22,198 nt of DNA. Origin: a virus. A model generated the notes under the pieces. The model was not told where the DNA came from. It worked only from the letters and a program-made list of their open reading frames with translations, and did no database searches. Shown in pieces: positions 8,163-14,694 of the stretch. How positions within the stretch are numbered: position 1 is the stretch's first letter; every line of letters starts with the position of its first letter. The stretch is from positions 3,603-25,800 of IMG/VR virus record IMGVR_UViG_3300039106_000130. One strand, written 5' to 3'. The translations under genes were made by a program, and so were the position numbers.

Positions 8163-8200
8163 ATTACCGAAATATGTATTGACAAATGTATTTCGGTAAT
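8163..8200 (+). promoter_or_regulatory. 12-bp palindrome flanking the -35, probable operator
   Basis: ATTACCGAAATA (8163-8174) and TATTTCGGTAAT (8189-8200) are perfect inverted complements separated by 14 bases that contain the -35 TTGACA. The right arm ends one base before the -10. A dimeric protein bound here would cover the core promoter. The small winged-helix protein encoded just downstream is the obvious candidate, suggesting autoregulation (inference). Confidence 0.65.
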
Positions 8201-8207
8201 GTATAAT
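8179..8207 (+). promoter_or_regulatory. Consensus sigma70 promoter for the winged-helix gene
   Basis: A perfect -35 TTGACA (8179-8184) and a perfect -10 TATAAT (8202-8207) are separated by the ideal 17 bases. This is the strongest bacterial-type promoter in the window and implies high early expression unless the surrounding palindrome is occupied. Confidence 0.9.
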
Positions 8208-8249
8208 CTAGACTTCGCTAACGCGATATTTTTTAATATGGAGAAACTT

Positions 8250-8528
8250 ATGAAAAACGCAGTCAAACAAAAAATGGTAAACTATCTATCGAAGACCAAC
8301 GGCCACAACACCTTTACTGTAGCACAAGGTCGCCGTCTGTTCGGTGTCAAGAACGTCGCAGCACGAATTCAAGAACTTCGTGCAGAAGGTTATTCGATCT
8401 ACACCAACACCAAGACCCTAAGCGATGGTCGTAAGGTCACCTACTACAAACTAGGTAAACCATCCCGTCAAGTTATCGCTGCTGGTTATGAAATTCTTCG
8501 CAGCATGGGTATCAAGACCTTCGGTTAA
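8250..8528 (+). CDS. Small winged-helix DNA-binding protein (92 aa)
   Basis: This is a 92-residue basic protein. The segment NTFTVAQGRRLFGV then VAARIQELRAEGYSIYT reads as a helix-turn-helix followed by the wing (DGRKVTYYKLG) of a winged-helix domain. Similar short proteins occur in marine T4-like phages with unknown targets. ATG 8250 is chosen because GGAG (8240-8243) is 6 bases upstream and because earlier in-frame ATGs lie in the promoter or leader. The gene forms a complete unit: consensus promoter with palindromic operator, one gene and a strong terminator. That layout suits an abundant, self-regulated transcription factor. Codon choice looks less AT-rich than its neighbours, consistent with high expression. 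Confidence 0.85.
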   Translation: MKNAVKQKMVNYLSKTNGHNTFTVAQGRRLFGVKNVAARIQELRAEGYSIYTNTKTLSDGRKVTYYKLGKPSRQVIAAGYEILRSMGIKTFG

Positions 8529-8560
8529 TTTACCAAAGATTTAGCTTAAATTACGGTACC

Positions 8561-8591
8561 GAGGTTATACATAATGTATAACCTCTTTTTT
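8561..8591 (+). terminator. Strong intrinsic terminator
   Basis: GAGGTTATAC (8561-8570) and GTATAACCTC (8576-8585) form a perfect 10-bp stem with a 5-base ATAAT loop, followed directly by six T (8586-8591). It ends the winged-helix transcription unit and insulates the downstream operon. Confidence 0.95.
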
Positions 8592-8605
8592 ATGGAATTT
8601 ATGTT

Positions 8606-9424
8606 ATGGAAATCAAAGTATCAGTTGAAGATTTGAAAAAAAATAAAGTGTTTATTGCGACACCTATGTATGGTGGCATGGCACATGGACTGTATGTAAA
8701 GTCTTGTCTTGATCTGCAAAACGTGTTGACAAAGTATGGTGTTGAAACTAAATTTTCTTTCCTGTTCAATGAATCATTGATCACTCGTGCAAGGAATTAT
8801 CTGGTTGATGAATTTCTTCGTGCAGAAGGATTCACTCATCTTCTTTTTATCGATTCAGACATTCATTATAATCCACAAGATGTGATCGCACTACTTGCAT
8901 TAGACAAAGATGTAATTGGCGGTCCTTACCCGAAGAAGGCTATCAATTGGAGTAATATTGTTGCTGCTGCACGAAAGCATCCAGAAATAGAACCGAAAGA
9001 ACTTGAAAATCTTGTTGGTGAATATGTGTTCAACGTTGTTAAAGGTACAACATCATTTAATGTAACACAACCTCTTGAAGTCATGGAAATTGGAACTGGA
9101 TTCATGCTAGTCAAGCGTGGTGTTTTTGATAAAATGAAAGAAGCATATCCAACTATTCAGTATAAGCCTGATCATGTAGGCATCTCTAACTTCGATGGCT
9201 CACGTTACATTCATGCGTATTTTGATACTGTAATCGACACAAAAGACAGTATTACTGGTGGTGGTAGTGATCGCTATCTAAGTGAAGACTATATGTTCTG
9301 TCAGATGTGGCGTAAGATTGGTGGACAAGTATTCCTATGCCCATGGATGAAAACGCAACACATTGGAACTTATGCGTTTACTGGTAATATGCCTGCTGTT
9401 GCAAATTACACAGGAAAACTTTGA
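8606..9424 (+). CDS. GT-A type glycosyltransferase
   Basis: This 272-residue protein has the usual layout of a GT-A fold: an N-terminal beta strand (VFIATPMYGG), a THLLFIDSD segment with the DxD-like metal/nucleotide-sugar motif DSD at residues 83-85, a GPYPKK loop, and a C-terminal SEDYMFCQMWRKIGG acceptor-side segment. It differs from the TAGT-type enzyme at 3716. Substrate is unknown; phage enzymes of this kind may modify DNA, virion proteins or host surface glycans. It lies just beyond the terminator with only a weak upstream GGA, so its promoter is not evident; read-through is possible. Its TGA overlaps the next gene's ATG. Confidence 0.82.
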   Translation: MEIKVSVEDLKKNKVFIATPMYGGMAHGLYVKSCLDLQNVLTKYGVETKFSFLFNESLITRARNYLVDEFLRAEGFTHLLFIDSDIHYNPQDVIALLALDKDVIGGPYPKKAINWSNIVAAARKHPEIEPKELENLVGEYVFNVVKGTTSFNVTQPLEVMEIGTGFMLVKRGVFDKMKEAYPTIQYKPDHVGISNFDGSRYIHAYFDTVIDTKDSITGGGSDRYLSEDYMFCQMWRKIGGQVFLCPWMKTQHIGTYAFTGNMPAVANYTGKL

Positions 9425-9708
9425 TGAAAGATGCCATAGCATACAAATATAGTGAAGACCGTATTTTAACAGAATTGAAACAATATGTGGATTCAACTTA
9501 CGGTGAACACTACTCTCAGAATAAATTTCAAGCAACTGAATTTATAATGGATTCTGGTCATGGTGAGGGATTTTGTATAGGGAATATCATGAAGTATGCC
9601 CAAAGATATGGCAAGAAAGATGGTTATAATCGAAAAGACTTGTTAAAAGTCATTCATTATGCTATCATGGCTATTCATAATCATGATTTGACGAAAGGAA
9701 CTAAATAA
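9424..9708 (+). CDS. DUF3310-family protein (SaV-like)
   Basis: This 94-residue protein ends in the DUF3310 signature: GFCIGNIMKYAQRYGKKDG followed by an RKDLLKVIHYA helix. The family is widespread in phages, is sometimes loosely labelled nucleotide kinase, and has no firmly known function. The ATG at 9424 shares its A with the stop of the upstream glycosyltransferase gene (TGATG), and its TAA overlaps the gp45 start (TAATG), so it sits in the clamp/clamp-loader operon. AAAGGA near its 3' end serves as the gp45 ribosome-binding site. Confidence 0.8.
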   Translation: MKDAIAYKYSEDRILTELKQYVDSTYGEHYSQNKFQATEFIMDSGHGEGFCIGNIMKYAQRYGKKDGYNRKDLLKVIHYAIMAIHNHDLTKGTK

Positions 9709-10397
9709 TGAAACTCTCTTCTAATACAATTTCTATTCTTAAAAACTTTGGTGCCATCAATCAAGGCATCTATTTCAAGCAAGGTAAAACTCTAAAGACT
9801 GTATCTTCACAAAAGAACATTCTTGCAGAAGTAACTCTTGATGAAGAAATCCCAACAAACTTTGGTGTTTATGATCTAAACAACTTTCTATCTGTCGTTT
9901 CTCTTCACAAAGATGTTCCGTCTTTTGAGTTTGACGATAAGCACGTTGTTATTGTTGGTAATAAAGGTCGTAGCAAAATTAAATATCGTTTCTGCGAACC
10001 AACTATGATTGTTACGCCGCCAGAGAAGCAACTGACAATGCCGGATGCTGAAATTAAATTCACATTGTCTCAAGAAGATTTCGATTGGTCGATGCGAGCA
10101 GCATCTATTCTTTCTTCACCACAGGTTGCAATCGAATCTGATGGTGAAAAAGTTAGCATCGTCACTATGGATCTTCAGAATGATTCTGCACACACCGACA
10201 GTCTTGTTCTTGAAAGTGTAAAACCAGAAGGCACAAAATATCGTATGATTTTCAAAACAGAAAATCTTACTAAACTTCTGATGGGCAACTATGACGTTAA
10301 TATCTCATCAAAGGGTATTGCACACTTTAAGAACAAGCAGATCGCTCTTCAATATTGGATAAGCACCGAAACTGGTTCTACTTATCAAAAAGTTTGA
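9708..10397 (+). CDS. 45: gp45-like DNA polymerase sliding clamp
   Basis: This is the processivity clamp that tethers gp43 to DNA. In T4 it is also the mobile activator of late transcription, which fits the late promoters at 13093 and 21255. The 229-residue length matches T4 gp45 (228). The start MKLSSNTISILKNFGAIN, the FEFDDKHVV strand and the IALQYWIS C-terminal region match the family as I know it. The order 45-44-62-regA downstream is the T4 order and supports the call. An AAAGGA site lies about 7 bases before the ATG. A weak terminator-like hairpin overlaps the stop codon. Confidence 0.93.
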   Translation: MKLSSNTISILKNFGAINQGIYFKQGKTLKTVSSQKNILAEVTLDEEIPTNFGVYDLNNFLSVVSLHKDVPSFEFDDKHVVIVGNKGRSKIKYRFCEPTMIVTPPEKQLTMPDAEIKFTLSQEDFDWSMRAASILSSPQVAIESDGEKVSIVTMDLQNDSAHTDSLVLESVKPEGTKYRMIFKTENLTKLLMGNYDVNISSKGIAHFKNKQIALQYWISTETGSTYQKV

Positions 10398-10404
10398 TTT
10401 TTTT
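10384..10404 (+). terminator. Weak terminator-like hairpin between genes 45 and 44
   Basis: ATCAAA (10384-10389) and TTTGAT (10393-10398) can pair over a 3-base loop and are followed by a T-run to 10404. With only one G-C pair, the stem is weak. At best it would be a partial terminator that makes clamp mRNA more abundant than clamp-loader mRNA. Confidence 0.3.
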
Positions 10405-10430
10405 ATATTTTTTTATTATGAGGTCTGTGA

Positions 10431-11360
10431 ATGGAACATCTACTATGGACGGAGCGATATCGTCCTAAAACTATTGAAGATTGTATCTTGCCCGAAAGGC
10501 TTAAAAAGCCTTTTCAGGAGTATGTAAATCAGAAAAATATTCCAAATCTTCTATTGAGCGGTGGTGCAGGTGTGGGTAAAACTACAGTTGCAAAAGCAAT
10601 GTGTGAAGAGATTGATTGTGATTACATGATACTCAACGGTTCTGATGAGAACGGTGTTGATACTATTCGATTTAAGATTAAAAACTACGCTTCTTCAGTA
10701 TCACTTTCCGGTGGACGCAAAGTAATCATTATTGATGAAGCAGATTATCTGACTCCCAATGCTCAGGCTATTTTACGAAATGGAATCGAAGAGTTTTCTA
10801 GAAATTGTAGTTTCATTTTTACTTGTAATTACAAAACTCGTATCATCGAACCTCTGCATAGTCGATGTGCAGTTGTAGATTTCTCTTTGAAGAATGGTGA
10901 GAAAGCCAAAATGGCTTCTCTTTTCTTCAAGCGAATTCAGAATATTCTTCAAAAAGAGAATATTGAATTTGATGATAAAGTAATCGCAGAACTTGTTAAG
11001 AAACACTTTCCAGATTTCAGGCGAGTTATTAATGAACTGCAACGATATTCTCAATTCGGTAAGATCGATGTGGGTATTCTTGCACAAATCAGTAACATTC
11101 AAATTAATGAAATCGTCAACTTTATTAAAGAAAAAGATTTCGGATCTATTCGAAAGTGGGTTGCAGCAGGTGATTTAGATGCTAATGTTGTTTTTCGACA
11201 AATTTATGATGGTCTGTATGACATTATGAAACCACAAAGCATTCCACAAGCAGTAATCATTCTTGCTGACTATCAGTATAAGAATGCATTCGTTGCAGAC
11301 ACAGAAATTAACATTGTGGCTTGTCTAACTGAACTGATGGTTTCTTGTGAGTTTAACTGA
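10431..11360 (+). CDS. 44: gp44-like clamp loader ATPase subunit
   Basis: This is the AAA+ subunit of the gp44/gp62 complex that opens gp45 and loads it at primer-template junctions. It starts with the RFC-type WTERYRP motif and has Walker A GGAGVGKT at residues 44-51, Walker B ending DEAD at 102-105, sensor 1 (FTCNY) and the SRC arginine-finger motif in LHSRC. At 309 residues it is close to T4 gp44 (319). GAGG-like bases at 10420-10423 precede the ATG by 7 bases in an A/T-rich leader, the sort of site RegA binds in T4. The next gene begins at the stop codon (TGATG). Confidence 0.96.
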   Translation: MEHLLWTERYRPKTIEDCILPERLKKPFQEYVNQKNIPNLLLSGGAGVGKTTVAKAMCEEIDCDYMILNGSDENGVDTIRFKIKNYASSVSLSGGRKVIIIDEADYLTPNAQAILRNGIEEFSRNCSFIFTCNYKTRIIEPLHSRCAVVDFSLKNGEKAKMASLFFKRIQNILQKENIEFDDKVIAELVKKHFPDFRRVINELQRYSQFGKIDVGILAQISNIQINEIVNFIKEKDFGSIRKWVAAGDLDANVVFRQIYDGLYDIMKPQSIPQAVIILADYQYKNAFVADTEINIVACLTELMVSCEFN

Positions 11361-11833
11361 TGAAGAATATGAATCGTGATGAACTAATCAACATTGTCGG
11401 TAGAATTGGTGAAAAAATTATTGGAAATATGCTTCGTGATGCAGGACACGATGTACGCGAAACGATAGACAATTTTGATTCAAAGAAAGATTTGATTGTC
11501 GATGGTAATATTTTGGTTGAAGTAAAGACTGAACAACCTTATATTAAAAGGAATGCGATTACCTTTCGTGAAAATCAACTTAAAAAATGCAGAAACGTAG
11601 ATGCATTATTTTTTGTTTCTGTCCCTCCTCTAATGAATGAAAGTTACAAATGGGGTGGATGGATTTTTAAAGTTGACCCAAAGAATTTTGTCTGTGAAAA
11701 ATATCAGACAAAATTTGGAACAAGAATGATTGCTATTCCTATCGAACAAGAATCTGTTATTCCTGTTAGAAAGTTAACCGAAGAAGAGTTGTCTTACATT
11801 AAACCATACTTAACTTCGGACTATGCAAAATGA
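11360..11833 (+). CDS. PD-(D/E)XK nuclease-like protein
   Basis: This 157-residue protein has an N-terminal helix with GRIGEKIIG (Glu18) and a core KKDLIVDGNILVEVKTE that supplies Asp44, Glu54 and Lys56, the D-x10-ExK arrangement of restriction-endonuclease-like folds. It could be a structure-specific or repair nuclease acting with the replisome, given its place between the two clamp-loader subunits, but no specific family is recognised. In T4 genes 44 and 62 are adjacent, so this gene and the next are insertions relative to T4. ATG 11360 shares a base with the gp44 stop; a second Met at residue 4 is an alternative start. Confidence 0.65.
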   Translation: MKNMNRDELINIVGRIGEKIIGNMLRDAGHDVRETIDNFDSKKDLIVDGNILVEVKTEQPYIKRNAITFRENQLKKCRNVDALFFVSVPPLMNESYKWGGWIFKVDPKNFVCEKYQTKFGTRMIAIPIEQESVIPVRKLTEEELSYIKPYLTSDYAK

Positions 11834-12117
11834 ATCAAATAGTTTATAATACGATTGATTGGATTAAAGATGATTTTAAATCTCACCCTTTTCGCTTCTT
11901 CATTGAGCTTTTGGCTTGGTGTACTAGTATTGCTTGCTCCATTACTATGGCAGCAACAGTCCCTAACCCGCCGCTTCTTGTTCTTTATCCTATTTGGATT
12001 AGTGGCTGTGCTATGTACGCTTGGGCTGCTTACACTAGGAAATCTTTTGGAATGTTGGCTAACTACCTCTTGTTAACTACAATAGATACTATTGGTTTGA
12101 TTAGGATGCTAACATGA
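11830..12117 (+). CDS. Small integral membrane protein (95 aa)
   Basis: A 95-residue hydrophobic protein with about three predicted membrane segments: residues ~23-41 (FFIELLAWCTSIACSITMA), ~48-66 (LLVLYPIWISGCAMYAWAA) and ~74-92. A PNPP motif lies between the first two and a basic YTRKSF loop follows the second. The N-terminal WIKDDFKSHPFRF stretch is probably cytoplasmic. No functional family is recognised; the size recalls SemiSWEET-like or small holin-like proteins, but I see no diagnostic motif for either. Joined to neighbours by ATGA overlaps at both ends, between the clamp-loader subunit genes. Confidence 0.82.
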   Translation: MNQIVYNTIDWIKDDFKSHPFRFFIELLAWCTSIACSITMAATVPNPPLLVLYPIWISGCAMYAWAAYTRKSFGMLANYLLLTTIDTIGLIRMLT

Positions 12118-12503
12118 GTTCAAATCCTTTTGATTATGTAAATTCTATTCTTCAGACAAAGAAGAATATTATTGTGGATGCCGATACTGAGAAAGAGTAT
12201 AATGCTTTTATCATCAATCGTGCCTTATCCTATCAAGTAGATTGTGTTATGTTTTCAAATGAAATGAACAAACGTGCATTTCTAGATAAAAAAATGCAAT
12301 TTGATTATTTTATAAATACAATCAGGTCTAAAAAAAGACCTTTTGCAAAGTGGGTTAAATCTGAGAAAAGTGAAGATTTGGAATGTATCAAGCAAGTCTA
12401 TAACTTTTCAAATGCTAAAGCCCGTGAGGCTTTACGTCTACTGAGCAAAGATCAATTACAACAATTAAAAGAAATGACCGATCACGGTGGATTGAGGAAA
12501 TGA
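12114..12503 (+). CDS. 62: gp62-like clamp loader small subunit
   Basis: This is the non-ATPase subunit of the gp44/gp62 clamp loader. Recognised features are the NPFDYVNSI start, NRALSYQVD, a DKKMQFDYF segment and KRPFAKWVK, all characteristic of T4-like gp62. At 129 residues it is shorter than T4 gp62 (187), as in other marine T4-like phages. Position after gene 44 and directly before regA is the T4 order. The ATG overlaps the membrane-protein stop (ATGA). A TATAAATA octamer lies inside the coding region at 12311, probably by chance. Confidence 0.9.
   Translation: MSSNPFDYVNSILQTKKNIIVDADTEKEYNAFIINRALSYQVDCVMFSNEMNKRAFLDKKMQFDYFINTIRSKKRPFAKWVKSEKSEDLECIKQVYNFSNAKAREALRLLSKDQLQQLKEMTDHGGLRK
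12311..12318 (+). promoter_or_regulatory. TATAAATA octamer inside gene 62
   Basis: An exact match to the T4 late promoter octamer lies within the gp62 frame, where it encodes part of FYKY-like codons read as ...TTT ATA AAT A. Unlike the two other copies it is not next to a gene start. It may be fortuitous in AT-rich DNA or give late transcripts of regA and downstream genes. Confidence 0.2.
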
Positions 12504-12504
12504 T

Positions 12505-12906
12505 ATGGCAGATTTAACTAACTTTATAGAGGTAACACTTATAGAACAAGATGATTTTCTAAAAGTCAAAGAAACTTTAACTAGGATTGGTGTGTCATCA
12601 AGAAAAGAAAAAGTTCTTTATCAATCTTGTCACATTCTTCATAAACAAGGTAAATATTACATTACTCACTTTAAAGAGTTATTTGCTTTAGATGGTAAGC
12701 CTTCGAATATGACAGAAAATGACATTCAGCGTAGAAATTCTATTGCTGTTCTATTAGAAGATTGGGGTCTTGTTAAGATTGTAAATAAGAATATTATTGG
12801 TAATAATATAGCACCAATTCATCAGATTAAGATTATTTCTTTTAAAGAGAAAGATGATTGGGAATTAGTTCCAAAATATAATATAGGTAAACGTTCTGGT
12901 GGATAA
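12505..12906 (+). CDS. regA: RegA translational repressor
   Basis: RegA binds the start regions of phage early mRNAs and blocks their translation, in T4 including genes 44 and 45 and its own. The protein matches T4 RegA along most of its length: DDFLKVKETLTRIG, VLYQSCHIL, YYITHFKELF, SIAVLLEDWGLV and a C-terminal WELVPKYNIG. At 133 residues it is slightly longer than T4's 122. It follows gene 62 as in T4, with a GAGGAA site near 12494 before the ATG at 12505. Its targets here are inferred to include the A/T-rich starts of genes 45 and 44. Confidence 0.96.
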   Translation: MADLTNFIEVTLIEQDDFLKVKETLTRIGVSSRKEKVLYQSCHILHKQGKYYITHFKELFALDGKPSNMTENDIQRRNSIAVLLEDWGLVKIVNKNIIGNNIAPIHQIKIISFKEKDDWELVPKYNIGKRSGG

Positions 12907-12908
12907 TC

Positions 12909-13097
12909 ATGATGTCACAAACATTGAAAGAAAAAACTGTAAAACTAAAAAATCGTTATACGGGTGAGATTGTTTATACAAAAGATATTAATGATGTATC
13001 GTTTTCAGATGGCATTACTTTTATAAAAGTTTTTAATGATAAACAACCAAGTAGAATTTACCTGGCAAATCGTGAGGCTTTTGAAAAAATTGTATAA
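12909..13097 (+). CDS. Small hypothetical protein (62 aa)
   Basis: This 62-residue protein contains KTVKLKNRYTGEIVYTKDIN and ends with RIYLANREAFEKI. The pattern suggests a small beta-rich fold, and I recall similar short proteins next to regA in marine T4-like phages, without known function. Two adjacent ATG codons (12909 and 12912) are both possible starts; neither has a strong ribosome-binding site. Its stop codon TAA is embedded in the TATAAATA late promoter of hsp20. Confidence 0.72.
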   Translation: MMSQTLKEKTVKLKNRYTGEIVYTKDINDVSFSDGITFIKVFNDKQPSRIYLANREAFEKIV

Positions 13098-13100
13098 ATA
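13093..13100 (+). promoter_or_regulatory. T4-type late promoter TATAAATA for hsp20
   Basis: This is an exact T4 late octamer in the context GTATAAATA, overlapping the previous gene's stop codon. In T4 such promoters need only this -10 box plus gp55, gp33 and gp45. Transcription would start about 6 bases downstream, right at the beginning of the structured leader. Confidence 0.8.
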
Positions 13101-13105
13101 AGTAT

Positions 13106-13215
13106 GTCTCACTCGGGATGGGAACGCTAAAGAATCCGCCTTAGGATCGTCTTGCCGCAGAAGCGTATGTCTGCCCCGCATTCGGTAAGCGGGATTGTCA
13201 CGCCTTATGGGTGAC
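13106..13215 (+). ncRNA. Structured 5' leader RNA of hsp20, candidate cis-regulatory RNA (manA-like)
   Basis: The only sizeable gap in the window (13098-13251) is noticeably richer in G+C than its surroundings and folds into successive hairpins. These are ATCC/GGAT (13134-13137/13144-13147), GCAGA/TCTGC (13157-13161/13170-13174), CCCGC/GCGGG (13175-13179/13189-13193) and GTCAC-CC/GG-GTGAC (13197-13215, one bulged G). TCACTC at 13109-13114 can instead pair with GGGTGA at 13209-13214, an alternative to the last hairpin. A late promoter places the RNA start at its 5' edge, and an AAGGAG site (13239-13244) serves the downstream gene. I recall the manA RNA motif, described from marine phage DNA ahead of genes including ibpA-type chaperones, and this may be a member; that match is from memory and not verified. 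Confidence 0.6.
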
Positions 13216-13251
13216 TAAAACTATTAACTTGCTTTTTTAAGGAGATAAAAC

Positions 13252-13722
13252 ATGACACTAGGAAGAGTCTCATTTGGTCCTTTGACCACATCAACTTTGG
13301 GATTTGAAAAGTTTTTCCATGACGTTGAAAAGCTTCTTGCTGCCGACGTTCAAAAAACTACATCAACATTCCCACCACATAACATTTTGAAATTAGATGA
13401 TAATCGTTATGTTGTTGAACTGGCAGTCGCTGGTTTTTCAAAAGAAGAAATCGATATTCAAGTTGCCGATGGTACCTTGACTATCAAAGGTGATAAAAAA
13501 GAAAAAATCGATGAAGCAAAATACATTCATCGTGGAATCGGCACTCGTTCATTCACTAAACAATTGACTGTTGCAGATACAATTGAGGTGAAGGGTGCTG
13601 AGTTCAAAGATGGTATTTTGAGAATCGGTCTTGAGAATATTATACCAGAGCATAAAAAGCCAAAGAAGATTGAAATCGGTACTAGCATTGATTTCAAGCA
13701 ACAACAACTTTTGACTGAATAG
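13252..13722 (+). CDS. hsp20: Hsp20 / IbpA-like small heat-shock protein
   Basis: This is a 156-residue ATP-independent holdase chaperone. The alpha-crystallin domain spans about residues 38-143: a YVVELAVAGFSKEEIDI strand pair, GTLTIKG, a RGIGTRSFTKQL segment, and DGILRIGLE, which corresponds to the A-x-x-n-GvL region. The C-terminal KKIEIG is the IxI-like oligomerisation motif. Hsp20 is near-universal in marine T4-like phages, and a role in virion or scaffold folding is often proposed. A strong AAGGAG lies 7 bases before the ATG. A late promoter and structured leader precede it, so both transcriptional timing and post-transcriptional control are suggested. Confidence 0.95.
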   Translation: MTLGRVSFGPLTTSTLGFEKFFHDVEKLLAADVQKTTSTFPPHNILKLDDNRYVVELAVAGFSKEEIDIQVADGTLTIKGDKKEKIDEAKYIHRGIGTRSFTKQLTVADTIEVKGAEFKDGILRIGLENIIPEHKKPKKIEIGTSIDFKQQQLLTE

Positions 13723-13751
13723 AATAAATTTTATTGAGCAGTATCTATATT

Positions 13752-14156
13752 ATGAAACAAAAATTTATTGATGCTCATATGAGGGTAGCGGAAGTTTATG
13801 CTTCCCTATCCTCAGCAAAAAGACTTCAAGTTGGTTCTGTGATTGTAAAAAACAATACAATCATCGGAATAGGATATAATGGAATGCCATCTGGTTGGGA
13901 TAATGAATGTGAAGATTCCAGTTTCATAACAAAGCCTGAAGTTATCCATGCAGAATCAAATGCAATCGCTAAGGTAACTAAATCTACAAACTCTAGCGAA
14001 GATGCTGATATGTTTATTACCCACGCACCATGTATGGATTGTGCTAAACTGATACATCAGTCAGGCATCAAGTCTGTTTATTATCGCAATCAATATCGTT
14101 CAGATGATGGCATTAATTTTTTAAAAAAGTGTGGTGTGAATGTCAAAAAAATATAA
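13752..14156 (+). CDS. cd: Deoxycytidylate (dCMP) deaminase
   Basis: This enzyme converts dCMP to dUMP for dTTP synthesis. The zinc-dependent deaminase motifs are HAE at residues 66-68 (zinc ligand and catalytic Glu) and APCMDC with Cys94 and Cys97. GYNGMPSGWD is the typical substrate-loop sequence of dCMP deaminases (ComEB/Cd type). At 134 residues it is shorter than T4 Cd (193), lacking the longer insert, and close to compact bacterial forms. ATG 13752 is preferred over an in-frame TTG at 13734, although neither has a clear ribosome-binding site; the 11-base gap after hsp20 suggests late co-transcription. It overlaps the next gene by 17 bases. Confidence 0.93.
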   Translation: MKQKFIDAHMRVAEVYASLSSAKRLQVGSVIVKNNTIIGIGYNGMPSGWDNECEDSSFITKPEVIHAESNAIAKVTKSTNSSEDADMFITHAPCMDCAKLIHQSGIKSVYYRNQYRSDDGINFLKKCGVNVKKI

Positions 14157-14694
14157 TACAGAAGTAATTGAAATTTGTGATAATGGTGATGCACTCATTG
14201 AATTTCCAGAAGATATGATGAAAGAATTGAGATGGGAAGTAGATGATGTTTTATCATTTGATGTAAAAGATGGTGCAATTTTTATTCGTAATGTTTCAAA
14301 GGAAAAGAGAGACAATATTATGACAACTAAAGTCTTTAAAGATGTAAAAACTTTCATGCAGGCAGCAGGACAAGAATGCCCAAATGAACCTACTGGCAAA
14401 AATCAACTTTCTACTTTATATGGAACGTTGATTGCAGAAGAGTTTTCTGAATTCGTTGCTGCATACTTTAACAATAATCCAGAAAAAGAACTCGATGCTT
14501 GTTTTGATATGATTTGGGTTATCGTTGGCTATATGCATTCTCGTGGTTGGAATGCTGACGCTGCCTGGGATGAAGGTGCAATTAGCAATCTATCTAAGAT
14601 TGATAAAGAAACGGGCAAAGTTATTCGCCGTCATGATGGTAAAATAATGAAACCTGAGGGGTGGAAAGAACCAGACTTTAAAAAGTTCGTCTGA
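14140..14694 (+). CDS. AbrB/SpoVT-like domain fused to MazG-type NTP pyrophosphohydrolase
   Basis: This 184-residue protein has two parts. Residues 1-55 (EVIEICDNGDALIEFPEDMM, then DVLSFDVKDGAIFIRN) resemble the swapped-hairpin AbrB/MazE fold. Residues 61-184 are an all-alpha MazG-like domain with EExxE at 100-104 and ExxxxxD at 117-123, the Mg-binding pattern of NTP pyrophosphohydrolases. MazG proteins of marine phages have been proposed to alter host nucleotide or alarmone pools. An internal ATG at 14320, with a purine-rich AAGGAAAAGAGAG stretch upstream, could give a stand-alone MazG domain from the same mRNA. The 5' end overlaps the dCMP deaminase gene by 17 bases. Confidence 0.82.
   Translation: MSKKYNTEVIEICDNGDALIEFPEDMMKELRWEVDDVLSFDVKDGAIFIRNVSKEKRDNIMTTKVFKDVKTFMQAAGQECPNEPTGKNQLSTLYGTLIAEEFSEFVAAYFNNNPEKELDACFDMIWVIVGYMHSRGWNADAAWDEGAISNLSKIDKETGKVIRRHDGKIMKPEGWKEPDFKKFV

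Noticed and set aside
8725-8753. TTGACA with TAAATT 17 bases downstream
   Set aside because: It is inside the second glycosyltransferase gene with no gene start nearby and a poor -10; likely chance in AT-rich DNA.
11855-12076. 73-codon hydrophobic open frame inside the small membrane protein gene
   Set aside because: It is another frame of the same hydrophobic codons, with no ribosome-binding site; the 95-residue frame fits the ATGA overlaps at both ends.
13106-13215. tRNA or tandem tRNAs in the hsp20 leader
   Set aside because: Several hairpins are present but there is no T-arm consensus, no 7-bp acceptor stem and no CCA; a leader RNA fits better.
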